From Azotobacter paspali (GTDB lineage: Bacteria; Pseudomonadota; Gammaproteobacteria; Pseudomonadales; Pseudomonadaceae), in the NCBI RefSeq assembly GCF_042434745.1, contig NZ_JBHLSS010000110.1: 64,000 nucleotides of DNA. One strand, 5' to 3'. The notes below the pieces were generated by a model. It was not told where the DNA came from, did not search any database, and was given only the letters and a program-made list of their open reading frames with translations. How positions within the stretch are numbered: the first letter of the stretch is position 1; every line of letters starts with the position of its first letter. Of the stretch, positions 47,853-61,270 are shown piece by piece. The position numbers were made by a program, and so were the translations under genes.

Positions 47853-48476
47853 CTAGGCTCCACGAAAGCCGCGCGCGAGCAGATATTGCTCGCGAGAGCG
47901 GTCGCGAGACGAGAGCGGCTTGCGCATCTGTACCTTGTCGAAACCTTCGCGCACCTGCCGGAGATAATGGTCGAAACCCTCGCCCTGGAAGATCTTGATC
48001 AGGAAATCGCCGCCAGGACGCAGAACCCGCCCAGCCAAATCCAGCGCCAGCTCGCAGAGATACATTGCCCGCGGCTGGTCGGCCGCCTTCACTCCGCTCA
48101 TATTGGGAGCCATGTCGGAAATCACAAGGTCGACCGGCTGCTCGCCGCTCGCCTCGAGAAGCAGGGCAAACACCGCATCGTCAGTGAAGTCCCCCTGGAT
48201 GAAGGTCACATCCGGAATGCTGTCCATCGGCAGGATGTCCGAAGCGATCAGGCGCCCCCGATCGCCGATGAGCCGGCTGGTCACCTGCGACCAGCCGCCC
48301 GGCGCAGCTCCCAGGTCGACCACGGTCATGCCCGGCCGCAGAATTCGGTCCTTTTCCTGGATTTCCAGCAATTTATAGCTGGCACGCGAACGGTAGCCGT
48401 CCTTTTGCGCCATCTTCACGTAGGGGTCATCGAAATGCTCTTTCAACCAGCGATGACTAGTCTTGGATCGTGCCAC
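47853..48476 (-). CDS. rlmE: 23S rRNA 2'-O-methyltransferase (U2552)
   Basis: This heat-shock methyltransferase (FtsJ/RrmJ) modifies the A-loop of 23S rRNA. The SAM site is VVDLGAAPGGWSQ, followed by DLVISDMAPNMSG and FLIKIFQGEG, with the catalytic Lys/Asp set present. The 207-aa form starts at GTG 48474-48476, which has GAGG at good spacing; GTG 48480-48482 would overlap that site. It is divergent from yhbY and upstream of ftsH, the conserved order. Confidence 0.94.
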   Translation of the reverse strand: MARSKTSHRWLKEHFDDPYVKMAQKDGYRSRASYKLLEIQEKDRILRPGMTVVDLGAAPGGWSQVTSRLIGDRGRLIASDILPMDSIPDVTFIQGDFTDDAVFALLLEASGEQPVDLVISDMAPNMSGVKAADQPRAMYLCELALDLAGRVLRPGGDFLIKIFQGEGFDHYLRQVREGFDKVQMRKPLSSRDRSREQYLLARGFRGA

Positions 48477-48562
48477 GGGCACCTCGTGTTTGGCTGGGCG
48501 GCCCCGGGTCGCTCGGGTAGACTAGGCCGCTTTTCAACGGGATCGGACGTAGGGGTCAGATT

Positions 48563-48877
48563 ATGGCGCTCACTCAGGAGCAGAAGAAACATTTCAAATC
48601 CATCGGCCATCACCTGAAGCCTGTTTTGACCGTGGCCGAAAATGGCGTGACCGAAGGGGTCCTGAACGAGCTGGATCGGGCCCTCAATGATCACGAACTA
48701 ATCAAGGTGAAAATCAATCTCGCCGAGCGGGAAGACCGCCAGGCGGTGATCGCCAAACTCTGCGCGGCTTCTGGAAGCGAACTGGCACAGGCGATCGGCA
48801 AGGTCGCCCTGCTCTACCGCAGGAACCCCAAGCCAAACAGGAACCTTTCGAACATCAGCCGCTTCCTACAGGCCTGA
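48563..48877 (+). CDS. yhbY: YhbY-type CRM domain RNA-binding protein
   Basis: This 104-aa single CRM domain protein is associated with pre-50S particles in E. coli. The GxxG-like loop region and VTEGVLNELDRALNDHELIKVKI are typical. It is divergent from rlmE across 86 bases and the only gene of its unit; about 150 bases with no evident gene follow before greA. Confidence 0.92.
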   Translation: MALTQEQKKHFKSIGHHLKPVLTVAENGVTEGVLNELDRALNDHELIKVKINLAEREDRQAVIAKLCAASGSELAQAIGKVALLYRRNPKPNRNLSNISRFLQA

Positions 48878-49027
48878 CATGATCGGCGAGCCGCCGCCTC
48901 TCGACCGAAAGCCCGCCTACCGGCTCGATCGGCATAGCGAAGGAGTGGCCAAGCTCAAGCAGCGCACGTGATGCCACTCGCCAAGGGAGAACCACTCCGA
49001 AGAGCCCCCTTGGCACCGTATTTTGGT

Positions 49028-49500
49028 TCAGATGTGGCGGACCTCGATGATCTCGTACTCGACGGTACCGCTCGGCGTCTTGACCGCAGCCACATCGCCC
49101 TCCTCCTTGCCCACCAGGGCGCGAGCGATGGGCGAACTGACCGACAGCTTGCCCTGCTTGATGTCGGCCTCATCGTCACCCACGATCTGGTAGACCACGG
49201 TTTCGTCGGTTTCGACGTTGGCGATCTCCACGGTGACACCGAAAATCACCTTCCCGGTATGGGGAATGGCGGTCACATCAATGACCTGCGCATTCTGCAG
49301 ACGGCCTTCGATATCACGGATTCGTGCCTCGACCATACCCTGCTGTTCCCGGGCGGCATGGTATTCGGCATTCTCCTTGAGGTCGCCCAGTTCGCGCGCC
49401 TCGGCGATCGCCTGGGTGATCTGCGGGCGCAGCTCGGTTTTCAGATGCTTGAGCTCTTCCTCCAGCGCGCGCGCGCCCTGGACAGTCATTGGAAATTTGG

Positions 49501-49504
<4 letters not shown>
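49028..49504 (-). CDS. greA: Transcription elongation factor GreA
   Basis: This factor stimulates transcript cleavage by backtracked RNA polymerase. The 158-aa protein has an N-terminal coiled coil with the acidic tip (GDLKENAEYHAAREQQ) and a C-terminal FKBP-like domain (SPIARALVGKEEGDVAAVKTP). Its ATG overlaps the carB stop (ATGA), giving carA-carB-greA on one message, a common gamma-proteobacterial pairing. Confidence 0.96.
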
Positions 49505-52722
<3,218 letters not shown>

Positions 52723-52758
52723 GGTCTCTCACACGAATCCGTTGATCTGTCGGCAGGC

Positions 52759-53895
52759 TCAGCGACGCTTGGCCATCTCGGCGATGAAGCGGTCGAACAG
52801 CGGCGCTACGTCATGCGGGCCTGGGCTGGCCTCCGGGTGCCCCTGAAAGCTGAAGGCCGCCTTGTCGGTACGCTCGATACCCTGCAGGGTGCCGTCGAAC
52901 AGCGATTTGTGGATCGCCCGCAAATTAGCCGGCAGCGTATTCTCGTCCACCGCGAAACCATGGTTCTGGCTGGTGATCATCACGGCGCCGGTGTCGAGAT
53001 CCTGCACCGGGTGATTGGCACCGTGATGGCCATGGCCCATCTTCACGGTCCTGGCCCCCGAGGCCAGGGCCAGCAACTGATGGCCGAGGCAGATGCCGAA
53101 CACCGGGATGTCGGTCTCGAGGATCTCCCTGATCGCCTGAATCGCATAATCGCACGGCTCGGGATCGCCCGGGCCGTTGGACAAAAACACGCCATCCGGA
53201 CTCATCGCTAGCACCTTGCTGGCCGAAGTTTGCGCAGGAACCACGGTCAGCCGGCAACCACGCGCCACCAGCATGCGCAGGATGTTCAGTTTGACACCGA
53301 AATCGTAGGCCACCACATGATAGGGCAGCTTACCGGCCGGAATTTCCGGATGGCTGTCGGTCGCCAGGCTCCAGACGCCGGAACGCCATTCGTAGGGCTC
53401 GCTGCAGCTGACCACCTTGGCCAGATCCATACCCTTGAGGCCGGGAAAGCTGCGGGCCAGTTCCAAGGCCTTTTCCTCGGAAGCGTCGTCTCCCACCAGA
53501 ATACAACCGTTCTGCGACCCCTTCTCGCGCAGGATACGGGTCAGGCGACGGGTATCGATGTCGGCGATGGCCACGCAGCCGTTTTCCCGGAGGTAGTCCG
53601 GCAGCGACTGCTTGCTGCGCCAGTTGCTGGTTAACAGCGGCAGATCGCGGATGATCAGGCCGGCAGCCCACACGCGAACGGATTCGGCATCTTCCGGCGT
53701 GATGCCGGTATTGCCGATGTGCGGATAGGTCAGGGTGACGATTTGCTGCGCATATGAAGGATCGGTGAGGATTTCCTGATAGCCGGTCATGGCAGTGTTG
53801 AACACCACCTCGCCGATGGTCTGTCCATCGGCACCGATGGATTCGCCACGAAAGATGCTGCCATCAGCAAGGGCGAGAATGGCTGGCTTAGTCAA
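52759..53895 (-). CDS. carA: Carbamoyl-phosphate synthase small subunit
   Basis: This glutamine amidotransferase subunit supplies ammonia to CarB. The predicted 378-aa protein has a class I GATase domain with the nucleophile Cys in FGICLGHQLLA and catalytic His/Glu in FSFQGHPEASPG. The start is a TTG (53893-53895, then TKPAILALADG), with an excellent GGGAGG five to six bases upstream. The frame remains open upstream through an apparent leader peptide and attenuator (53938-53976). Confidence 0.95.
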   Translation of the reverse strand: MTKPAILALADGSIFRGESIGADGQTIGEVVFNTAMTGYQEILTDPSYAQQIVTLTYPHIGNTGITPEDAESVRVWAAGLIIRDLPLLTSNWRSKQSLPDYLRENGCVAIADIDTRRLTRILREKGSQNGCILVGDDASEEKALELARSFPGLKGMDLAKVVSCSEPYEWRSGVWSLATDSHPEIPAGKLPYHVVAYDFGVKLNILRMLVARGCRLTVVPAQTSASKVLAMSPDGVFLSNGPGDPEPCDYAIQAIREILETDIPVFGICLGHQLLALASGARTVKMGHGHHGANHPVQDLDTGAVMITSQNHGFAVDENTLPANLRAIHKSLFDGTLQGIERTDKAAFSFQGHPEASPGPHDVAPLFDRFIAEMAKRR

Positions 53896-53937
53896 GAAGA
53901 CCTCCCGTAAATCAAGCCTGAAGGGCATGCGCAGGTT

Positions 53938-53976
53938 GTAAAAAAGCGGAATGACGTGTAAACACATCATCCCGCT
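53938..53976 (-). terminator. Attenuator hairpin in the carA leader, inside an in-frame leader peptide
   Basis: The minus strand forms a 14-bp stem (AGCGGGATGATGTG with CACGTCATTCCGCT, two G-U pairs, loop TTTA) followed by TTTTTTAC, a complete intrinsic terminator about 43 bases before the carA TTG. A leader frame starting ATG ATG (53970) reads MMCLHVIPLFYNLRMPFR, crosses the stem and T-run, and continues in frame into carA without a stop. Pyrimidine-sensitive attenuation by coupled translation, as in pyrBI, is the inference. Confidence 0.7.
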
Positions 53977-54081
53977 CTCTTTCAAATTGTCTGCGTGCTT
54001 TTAGTAGACATATTGGGGCACTAGGTTACAGGAAAAGGCTTTTCCGGTCTAGCAACCTACTTTTTCACTCGGTCTTTCTAC

Positions 54082-54885
54082 TCAACGCAGCCCAAGCACG
54101 TCCTGCATGTCGTACAGCGCCGGATCGCGTCCTTCCAGCCAAAGCGCGGCGCGTACCGCCCCCTTGGCGAAGGTCATGCGGCTGGAGGCCTTGTGGGTGA
54201 TCTCGACCCGCTCCCCTTCGGCGGCGAACAGGACGGTGTGATCGCCGACGATATCGCCGGCGCGCACCGTGGCGAAACCGATGGTTTCCCGCGCCCGCGC
54301 CCCGGTCTGACCTTCGCGCCCGAATACCGCCACCTTTTGCAGGTCGCGCCCCAGAGCGCCGGCCACTACCTCGCCCATGCGCAGGGCAGTGCCGGACGGC
54401 GCATCCACTTTGTGCCGGTGGTGCGCCTCGACGATCTCGATATCCACCTCGTCGCCCAGCACCCGCGCCGCGGTATCCAGTAGCCTCAGGCATAGGTTGA
54501 CGCCAACGCTGAAATTGGCGGCGAAGACGATCGGAATCTCCTGCGCCGCCTCGTCCAGCAAACGCCGCTCGTCGGCCGAAAAACCAGTGGTGCCGATCAC
54601 CATGGCCTTGCCGGCTCGACGGCATATGTCCAGATTCTTCAGGGTCACGGTCGGATGGGTGAAATCGATCAATACGTCGAACTTGTCCAGCACCGTGGCC
54701 AGTTCGCCCGACAAGGACACGCCGATCCGCCCCTGGCCAGCCAGTTCGCCGGCATCGACACCCACCAGGGTGCTGTCCGGCCGTCCGACGGCCGCCGTCA
54801 GGCCGGCTCCCGGCGCCTGCCGAGCAGCCTCGATCAAGGCCTTGCCCATGCGCCCGGCGGCCCCCATCACTGCAATACGTCGCAT
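54082..54885 (-). CDS. dapB: 4-hydroxy-tetrahydrodipicolinate reductase
   Basis: This enzyme catalyses the second step of the diaminopimelate branch toward lysine and peptidoglycan. The 267-aa protein has the Rossmann motif VMGAAGRMGKALI at the N-terminus and the signature EAHHRHKVDAPSGTAL with catalytic His pair and Lys. It lies 78 bases downstream of dnaJ and upstream of carA, as in Pseudomonas. Confidence 0.96.
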   Translation of the reverse strand: MRRIAVMGAAGRMGKALIEAARQAPGAGLTAAVGRPDSTLVGVDAGELAGQGRIGVSLSGELATVLDKFDVLIDFTHPTVTLKNLDICRRAGKAMVIGTTGFSADERRLLDEAAQEIPIVFAANFSVGVNLCLRLLDTAARVLGDEVDIEIVEAHHRHKVDAPSGTALRMGEVVAGALGRDLQKVAVFGREGQTGARARETIGFATVRAGDIVGDHTVLFAAEGERVEITHKASSRMTFAKGAVRAALWLEGRDPALYDMQDVLGLR

Positions 54886-54963
54886 AACATCAGCCTCAAG
54901 CTATGAGCCTACAGGCTGGAAGCGGCCTCATCGAGGCTGCCACCTCTAGCCTGCGGCCAGGAG

Positions 54964-56091
54964 TCACAAATCGTCGAAAAAGCGCTTCATGCCCTCGAAC
55001 CAGCCGCTGGCCTTTGGCGAATGGCTGCTGTTGCCCTGCAGACTGCCACGGAACTCCTCGAGCAGTTCGCGCTGGCGCTTGCTCAGATTGACCGGCGTCT
55101 CCACCACCACCCGGCACATCAGGTCGCCGGCCGCACCGCCGCGCACTGGCGCCACTCCCTTGCCACGCAGACGGAACAGCTTGCCAGTCTGGGCGCCCTC
55201 CGGAATCTTTAGCTTGACCCGGCCATCCAGGGTCGGCACCTCCAGTTCGCCGCCGAGCGCCGCATCGGCGAAGCTGATCGGCACCTCGCAATACAGATGC
55301 TTGCCATCGCGCTGGAAGATCGGGTGCTCGCGGACACTAACCACCACATAGAGATCGCCGGGCGGCCCGCCCAGGGTACCCGCCTCGCCTTCGCCGGCTA
55401 GGCGGATGCGATCGCCGCTGTCGACCCCGGCCGGCACCTTCACCGACAGAGTCTTGTGCTCCTCCACACGCCCCTGGCCATGGCAGTCCGGACAGGGATC
55501 GGCAATCATCTTGCCGCTGCCGTGGCAACGCGGGCAGGTCTGCTGTACAGAGAAAAAGCCCTGCTGCATGCGCACCTGCCCGATACCGCCGCAGGTCGTA
55601 CAGGTGACCGGCGTGGTGCCCTTCTTCGCGCCGCTGCCGTCGCAGGTCTTGCAGTGCACCAGGGTCGGCACCCGGATGGTCACCGTCGTACCGCGAACAG
55701 CCTCTTCCAGGTTGAGTTCCAGGGTGTAGCGTAGGTCGCTGCCGCGCTGCGGGCCACCACGGGTGCCAGCGCGCCCAGCACCGAAGAAGTCGCTGAACAC
55801 ATCGCCGAAAATATCGGAGAAATTGGCTCCACCGGCACCGAAGCCAGCCCCCCCGCCCATGTTCTGGTCGACCCCGGCATGGCCGTACTGGTCGTAGGCC
55901 ATTCGCTTGCCAGCATCGCAGAGCACCTCGTAGGCCTCGTTGACCTCCTTGAATTTCTCCTCGGCCGACTTATCGTCGGGATTTCGATCGGGGTGGTACT
56001 TCATCGCCAGACGGCGGTAAGCCTTCTTCAGCTCCGCCTCGCCGGCTCCCCGCTCGACCCCCAGCACCTCGTAATAATCACGCTTCGCCAT
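54964..56091 (-). CDS. dnaJ: Chaperone DnaJ
   Basis: This Hsp40 co-chaperone stimulates DnaK ATPase and delivers substrates. The 375-aa protein has a J domain with YHPDRNPDD, a Gly/Phe linker, four CxxCxGxG zinc motifs (CKTCDGSG, CTTCGGIG, CPRCHGSG, CPDCHGQG) and C-terminal substrate domains. The start at ATG 56091 (MAKRDYYEVLGV) follows family precedent; an in-frame ATG at 56100 with GGAG closer is possible. Two strong hairpins separate it from dnaK. Confidence 0.96.
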   Translation of the reverse strand: MAKRDYYEVLGVERGAGEAELKKAYRRLAMKYHPDRNPDDKSAEEKFKEVNEAYEVLCDAGKRMAYDQYGHAGVDQNMGGGAGFGAGGANFSDIFGDVFSDFFGAGRAGTRGGPQRGSDLRYTLELNLEEAVRGTTVTIRVPTLVHCKTCDGSGAKKGTTPVTCTTCGGIGQVRMQQGFFSVQQTCPRCHGSGKMIADPCPDCHGQGRVEEHKTLSVKVPAGVDSGDRIRLAGEGEAGTLGGPPGDLYVVVSVREHPIFQRDGKHLYCEVPISFADAALGGELEVPTLDGRVKLKIPEGAQTGKLFRLRGKGVAPVRGGAAGDLMCRVVVETPVNLSKRQRELLEEFRGSLQGNSSHSPKASGWFEGMKRFFDDL

Positions 56092-56132
56092 AAATCTCAT
56101 GAACTCCGGATTCGTCTGCCCCAGACACGCCG

Positions 56133-56182
56133 ACGCGGGAGCAAGCTCCCGCGTGACGGATCAGGCCCGCCGCAAGCGGCGG
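56133..56182. repeat. Two perfect hairpins in the dnaK-dnaJ gap
   Basis: ACGCGGGAGC-AA-GCTCCCGCGT (56133-56154) is a 10-bp perfect stem. CCGCCGC-AA-GCGGCGG (56167-56182) is a 7-bp perfect stem. The first resembles a Pseudomonas REP core. Neither is followed by a T-run, so they are more likely 3'-end stabilisers or partial barriers than terminators. Confidence 0.7.
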
Positions 56183-56207
56183 ACCGGGACGGAAGCAAGC
56201 GCGTTGC

Positions 56208-58136
<1,929 letters not shown>

Positions 58137-58254
58137 GTTCATTCTCCGAAACTTGATTCAGCAGGCCACCGAGAGGCCCATGCGCCAACCGTTCCACTAG
58201 CTCGCACTGTGCCGGGAAGGCCAGGCGCGAAAGCCGATAAATACATGCCCTTAC

Positions 58255-58282
58255 AGATGGGGACGAACCGTCCCATTTCAAG
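58255..58282 (-). promoter_or_regulatory. Sigma-32 heat-shock promoter of dnaK
   Basis: On the minus strand CTTGAAA (58282-58276), 13 bases, then CCCCATCT (58262-58255) is a perfect match to the RpoH consensus. The -35 overlaps the grpE stop codon, so dnaK can be induced independently of grpE. Confidence 0.9.
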
Positions 58283-58841
58283 CCTGCTCGTCGTTCGAGG
58301 GCGTCGGCGCCTTGCTGACCACCACCATCGCCGGACGCAGCAGGCGACCGCTGAGCAGATAGCCCTTTTGGAACACCTTGAGCACGCTGCCGGGCTCGGC
58401 GCTGTCGCTTTCCTCCATGGCCATCGCCTGGTGATGTTCGGGATTGAAGGGCTCGCCGTGGGGATCGAGCTGCTCGAGCTGATAGCGCCGGAGGACGTCG
58501 TGAAACATCTTCAGGGTCAGCTCCATGCCTTCGCGCATCGGCCGGATCGACTCTTCGGCCGGATCGGACAGTTCGATGCCGCGCTCGAGGCTGTCGACCA
58601 CTCCCAGCAGGTCCTGGGCAAAGCGCTCGAGAGCGAACTTGTGCGCCTTCTCCACATCCTGCTCGGCACGTCGACGCACGTTTTGCAATTCCGCCGCGGC
58701 ACGCAGGGCCTGATCCTGGGCAGCAGCCAGTTGCTCCTCCAGTGCCTGCACGCGAGCGGCCAGGTCCTCACCGGCGGAGGTGCCCTCAGCGGCTGGAGTC
58801 TCCTCCGGCGCCCGGTTGTCGAGGTTCTGTTCGTCAGCCAT
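58278..58841 (-). CDS. grpE: Nucleotide exchange factor GrpE
   Basis: This 187-aa exchange factor releases ADP from DnaK. A disordered acidic N-terminus (about 1-30) is followed by a long coiled coil (AARVQALEEQLAAAQDQALRAAAELQ) and a beta domain (FNPEHHQAMAMEES, VFQKGYLLSGRLLRPAMVVVS). First gene of grpE-dnaK-dnaJ, with its own sigma-32 promoter. Confidence 0.96.
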   Translation of the reverse strand: MADEQNLDNRAPEETPAAEGTSAGEDLAARVQALEEQLAAAQDQALRAAAELQNVRRRAEQDVEKAHKFALERFAQDLLGVVDSLERGIELSDPAEESIRPMREGMELTLKMFHDVLRRYQLEQLDPHGEPFNPEHHQAMAMEESDSAEPGSVLKVFQKGYLLSGRLLRPAMVVVSKAPTPSNDEQA

Positions 58842-58901
58842 GCATCTCTCCTCTCAAAAGGAATAGCGATCACGGGCGCGGACCCGCGTTTCTGCCGCCC
58901 T

Positions 58902-58929
58902 ATATGGGGATGCAATCGGATGCTTCAAG
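58902..58929 (-). promoter_or_regulatory. Sigma-32 heat-shock promoter of grpE
   Basis: Minus strand CTTGAAG (58929-58923), 13 bases, CCCCATAT (58909-58902) matches CTTGAAA-N13-CCCCATNT with one mismatch. It lies about 60 bases upstream of the grpE ATG. Confidence 0.85.
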
Positions 58930-58990
58930 AGGACTTGCACAGCCCATCCGCATTTCGAGCATGGACAAGTTGTCCGCACGAAACGAGCTA

Positions 58991-59006
58991 CTGTATACAT
59001 ACACAG
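58991..59006 (+). promoter_or_regulatory. LexA (SOS) box of recN
   Basis: CTGTATACATACACAG matches the LexA consensus CTGT-N8-ACAG, with an alternating TA core. It covers the probable -10 (TATACA, 58994-58999), with TTGTCC at 58970-58975 as -35 (18-base spacing). It lies 23 bases before the recN ATG. Confidence 0.9.
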
Positions 59007-59029
59007 AAACCCATCCTGGGAGCTTCGCC

Positions 59030-60703
59030 ATGCTGGTGCACCTGTCGATCCACAACTACGCCATTGTCGAACATCTCGACCTCGAGCTGGACGCCGGCAT
59101 GACCGTCATTACCGGCGAAACCGGCGCCGGCAAGTCGATCATGCTCGATGCCCTCAGCTTGGCCCTCGGCGACCGGACCGACAGCGGCGCCGTGCGGCCG
59201 GGAGCGGACAGGGCGGACATCCTCGCCAGCTTCGATCTGACGGAGACTCCCGAAGCGCGGGCCTGGCTCGCCGAGCGCGACCTGGAACGCGAAGGCCCGT
59301 GCATCCTGCGCCGGGTGATCACCGCCGAAGGCCGCTCGCGCGCCTACATCAACGGCTCCCCGTGCCCGCAGGGCGATCTCAGGGCGCTCGGCGAGCTGCT
59401 GATCGACGTCCACAGCCAGCACGAACATCAGTCCCTGCTGAAGAACGACACCCAGCGCCGCCTGCTCGACGAGTACGCGGGCGCCAGCGATCTCGCCCGC
59501 CAGGTACGACTGGCCGCACAGCGCTGGCGACAGACCCGCCAGGAGCTGGAAAGGCTGAACAATGCCGGCGACGAGCAACGTGCCCGCCAGCAACTGCTCA
59601 GCTACCAACTGGAGGAGCTGGAGAATCTCGCCCTTGGCGCCCACGAACTGGAGGAGCTGGAGCAGGAATACAAGGCGCTGGCCAACGCAGAGCATCTGCT
59701 CGACAGTTGCCGTCAGGTCATCGACTTGTGCAGCGAGAACGATGCGGGCAACGTGCTCTCCGCCTTGACCGCCAGCCTGCAACGCCTAACCGGCCTGCAG
59801 GCGCAGCCCAGCCCGCTCGGTGAGGCGATCGATCTGCTGGCCAGCGCACAGATCCAAGTCGAGGAAGCCGTCGGCGAACTGAACCGTTTCCTCGATCACT
59901 TCGACATCGACCCGCAGCGCCAGCAGAGCATCGAAGAACGGCTCGACGCCATCTACAGCTTGGCGCGCAAGCACCGCGCCCAGCCACACGATCTGATTCC
60001 CCTACAGCAGCGGCTGCGGGGCGAACTGGCCGGGCTAAACGCAGACGACGAAACCCTCGAGCAGCTCGGCCAGGAGCTGGCGGCCTATGAGCGGCATTAC
60101 CAGGAAAAGGCCGTGGAACTCAGCGACCTCCGGCGACAGGCGGCCGCACATCTGGGCATAGCGGTCGAGCAGCAGATGCAGCGGCTCGGCATGCCCGGCG
60201 GACGCTTCGCCATCGAACTGCCGCCATGCGGCTCGAGAGAGCCGCATCCCCAAGGGTTCGAACAGGCTGAATTCCTGGTCAGCGCCAACCCCGGCCAGCC
60301 ATTGAAACCCCTGGCCAGGGTCGCCTCGGGTGGCGAGCTGTCGCGCATCAGCCTGGCGATACAGGTGATCACCGCCCAGACGTCACGCACGCCGACCCTG
60401 GTGTTCGACGAGGTCGACGTCGGCATCGGCGGGCCGACCGCCGAGGTGGTCGGCCAACTCCTGCGCCGGCTCGGCGAACTCGGTCAAGTGCTGACCGTCA
60501 CCCATCTGCCCCAGGTGGCCGCCCAAGGCCATCGCCACCTTTTCGTGCACAAGGTACGCGGAGCCGGAGAAACCCGTACGGCAGTCGCCCTGCTGGAGGG
60601 CGATCCACGTATCGAAGAACTGGCCCGCATGCTGGGTGGGCTCGAACTGACCGAGGAATCACTGGCCCACGCGCGCCGCATGATCGGCAGCGCCCAAGTC
60701 TGA
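59030..60703 (+). CDS. recN: DNA repair protein RecN
   Basis: This SMC-like ATPase acts in double-strand break repair and is among the most strongly SOS-induced proteins. The 557-aa protein has Walker A GETGAGKS (K35), paired coiled coils (about 155-360), and a C-terminal ATPase lobe with ASGGELSRISLAIQ and LVFDEVDVGIGG. The start at ATG 59030 gives the canonical N-terminus; the frame is open upstream through the promoter. It is divergent from grpE. Confidence 0.96.
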   Translation: MLVHLSIHNYAIVEHLDLELDAGMTVITGETGAGKSIMLDALSLALGDRTDSGAVRPGADRADILASFDLTETPEARAWLAERDLEREGPCILRRVITAEGRSRAYINGSPCPQGDLRALGELLIDVHSQHEHQSLLKNDTQRRLLDEYAGASDLARQVRLAAQRWRQTRQELERLNNAGDEQRARQQLLSYQLEELENLALGAHELEELEQEYKALANAEHLLDSCRQVIDLCSENDAGNVLSALTASLQRLTGLQAQPSPLGEAIDLLASAQIQVEEAVGELNRFLDHFDIDPQRQQSIEERLDAIYSLARKHRAQPHDLIPLQQRLRGELAGLNADDETLEQLGQELAAYERHYQEKAVELSDLRRQAAAHLGIAVEQQMQRLGMPGGRFAIELPPCGSREPHPQGFEQAEFLVSANPGQPLKPLARVASGGELSRISLAIQVITAQTSRTPTLVFDEVDVGIGGPTAEVVGQLLRRLGELGQVLTVTHLPQVAAQGHRHLFVHKVRGAGETRTAVALLEGDPRIEELARMLGGLELTEESLAHARRMIGSAQV

Positions 60704-60711
60704 AGATATAA

Positions 60712-60748
60712 GCGGCCGATCATTGAGGCGACCTACCGGCCGCCTTTC
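60712..60748 (+). terminator. Possible recN terminator
   Basis: GCGGCCG (60712-60718) pairs with CGGCCGC (60737-60743) across an 18-base loop and is followed by CTTTCC. It lies in the recN-fur convergent gap. The T-run is weak. Confidence 0.45.
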
Positions 60749-60773
60749 CGCTCGTGCGACGGACCGGCCGGCC

Positions 60774-61178
60774 TTAGGACTTCTTGCGCACGTAAAGCAC
60801 CAGGTTGTGATCGACCAGTTCGAAGCCGTGCCGCTTGACGATTTCCCGCTGCAACTTCTCGATATCCGGATCGTAGAATTCGATCACTTCGCCGGAATCC
60901 ACACATACCATGTGGTCGTGGTGACCGCTGTCGGCCAACTCGAATACCGCATGTCCGCCATCGAAGTTGTGGCGCACCACCAGCCCAGCCGCCTCGAACT
61001 GGGTCAGCACCCGATAGACCGTCGCCAGCCCCACGTCTTCCCCGGCCTCCATCAACGCCTTGTAGACATCCTCCGCGCTCATATGGCGATGTCCGGCAGA
61101 GTCGAGCATCTGCAGGATCTTGACGCGCGGCAGGGTAACTTTCAGACCGGCTTTACGCAGTTCGTTATTTTCAACCAT
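60774..61178 (-). CDS. fur: Ferric uptake regulator Fur
   Basis: This iron-dependent repressor is 134 aa. A winged helix (AEDVYKALMEAGEDVGLATVYRVLTQFEAAGLV) is followed by a dimerisation/metal domain with HHDHMVCVDSGEVIEF. It lacks the paired CxxC zinc motifs of E. coli Fur, having a single Cys as in P. aeruginosa Fur. It should repress the PrrF-type RNA at 10507. It is divergent from bamE across 92 bases. Confidence 0.96.
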   Translation of the reverse strand: MVENNELRKAGLKVTLPRVKILQMLDSAGHRHMSAEDVYKALMEAGEDVGLATVYRVLTQFEAAGLVVRHNFDGGHAVFELADSGHHDHMVCVDSGEVIEFYDPDIEKLQREIVKRHGFELVDHNLVLYVRKKS

Positions 61179-61270
61179 GGTCGGCTTTCTTGCTGCTGCT
61201 TCGCAGCCTCCTTCAATGCGGGTATTATCAGGGATTCGTCGCCCCAGCAGATAGTGGAACTCTCCCAGTA

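Noticed and set aside
48477..48562. Sigma-32 promoter for rlmE-ftsH
   Set aside because: GTTGAAA is present on the minus strand, but the expected CCCCATNT is only CCCGAGCG; too poor to call.
61179..61270. Fur autoregulatory box between fur and bamE
   Set aside because: A GATAAT half-site exists, but the rest does not align with the Fur consensus.
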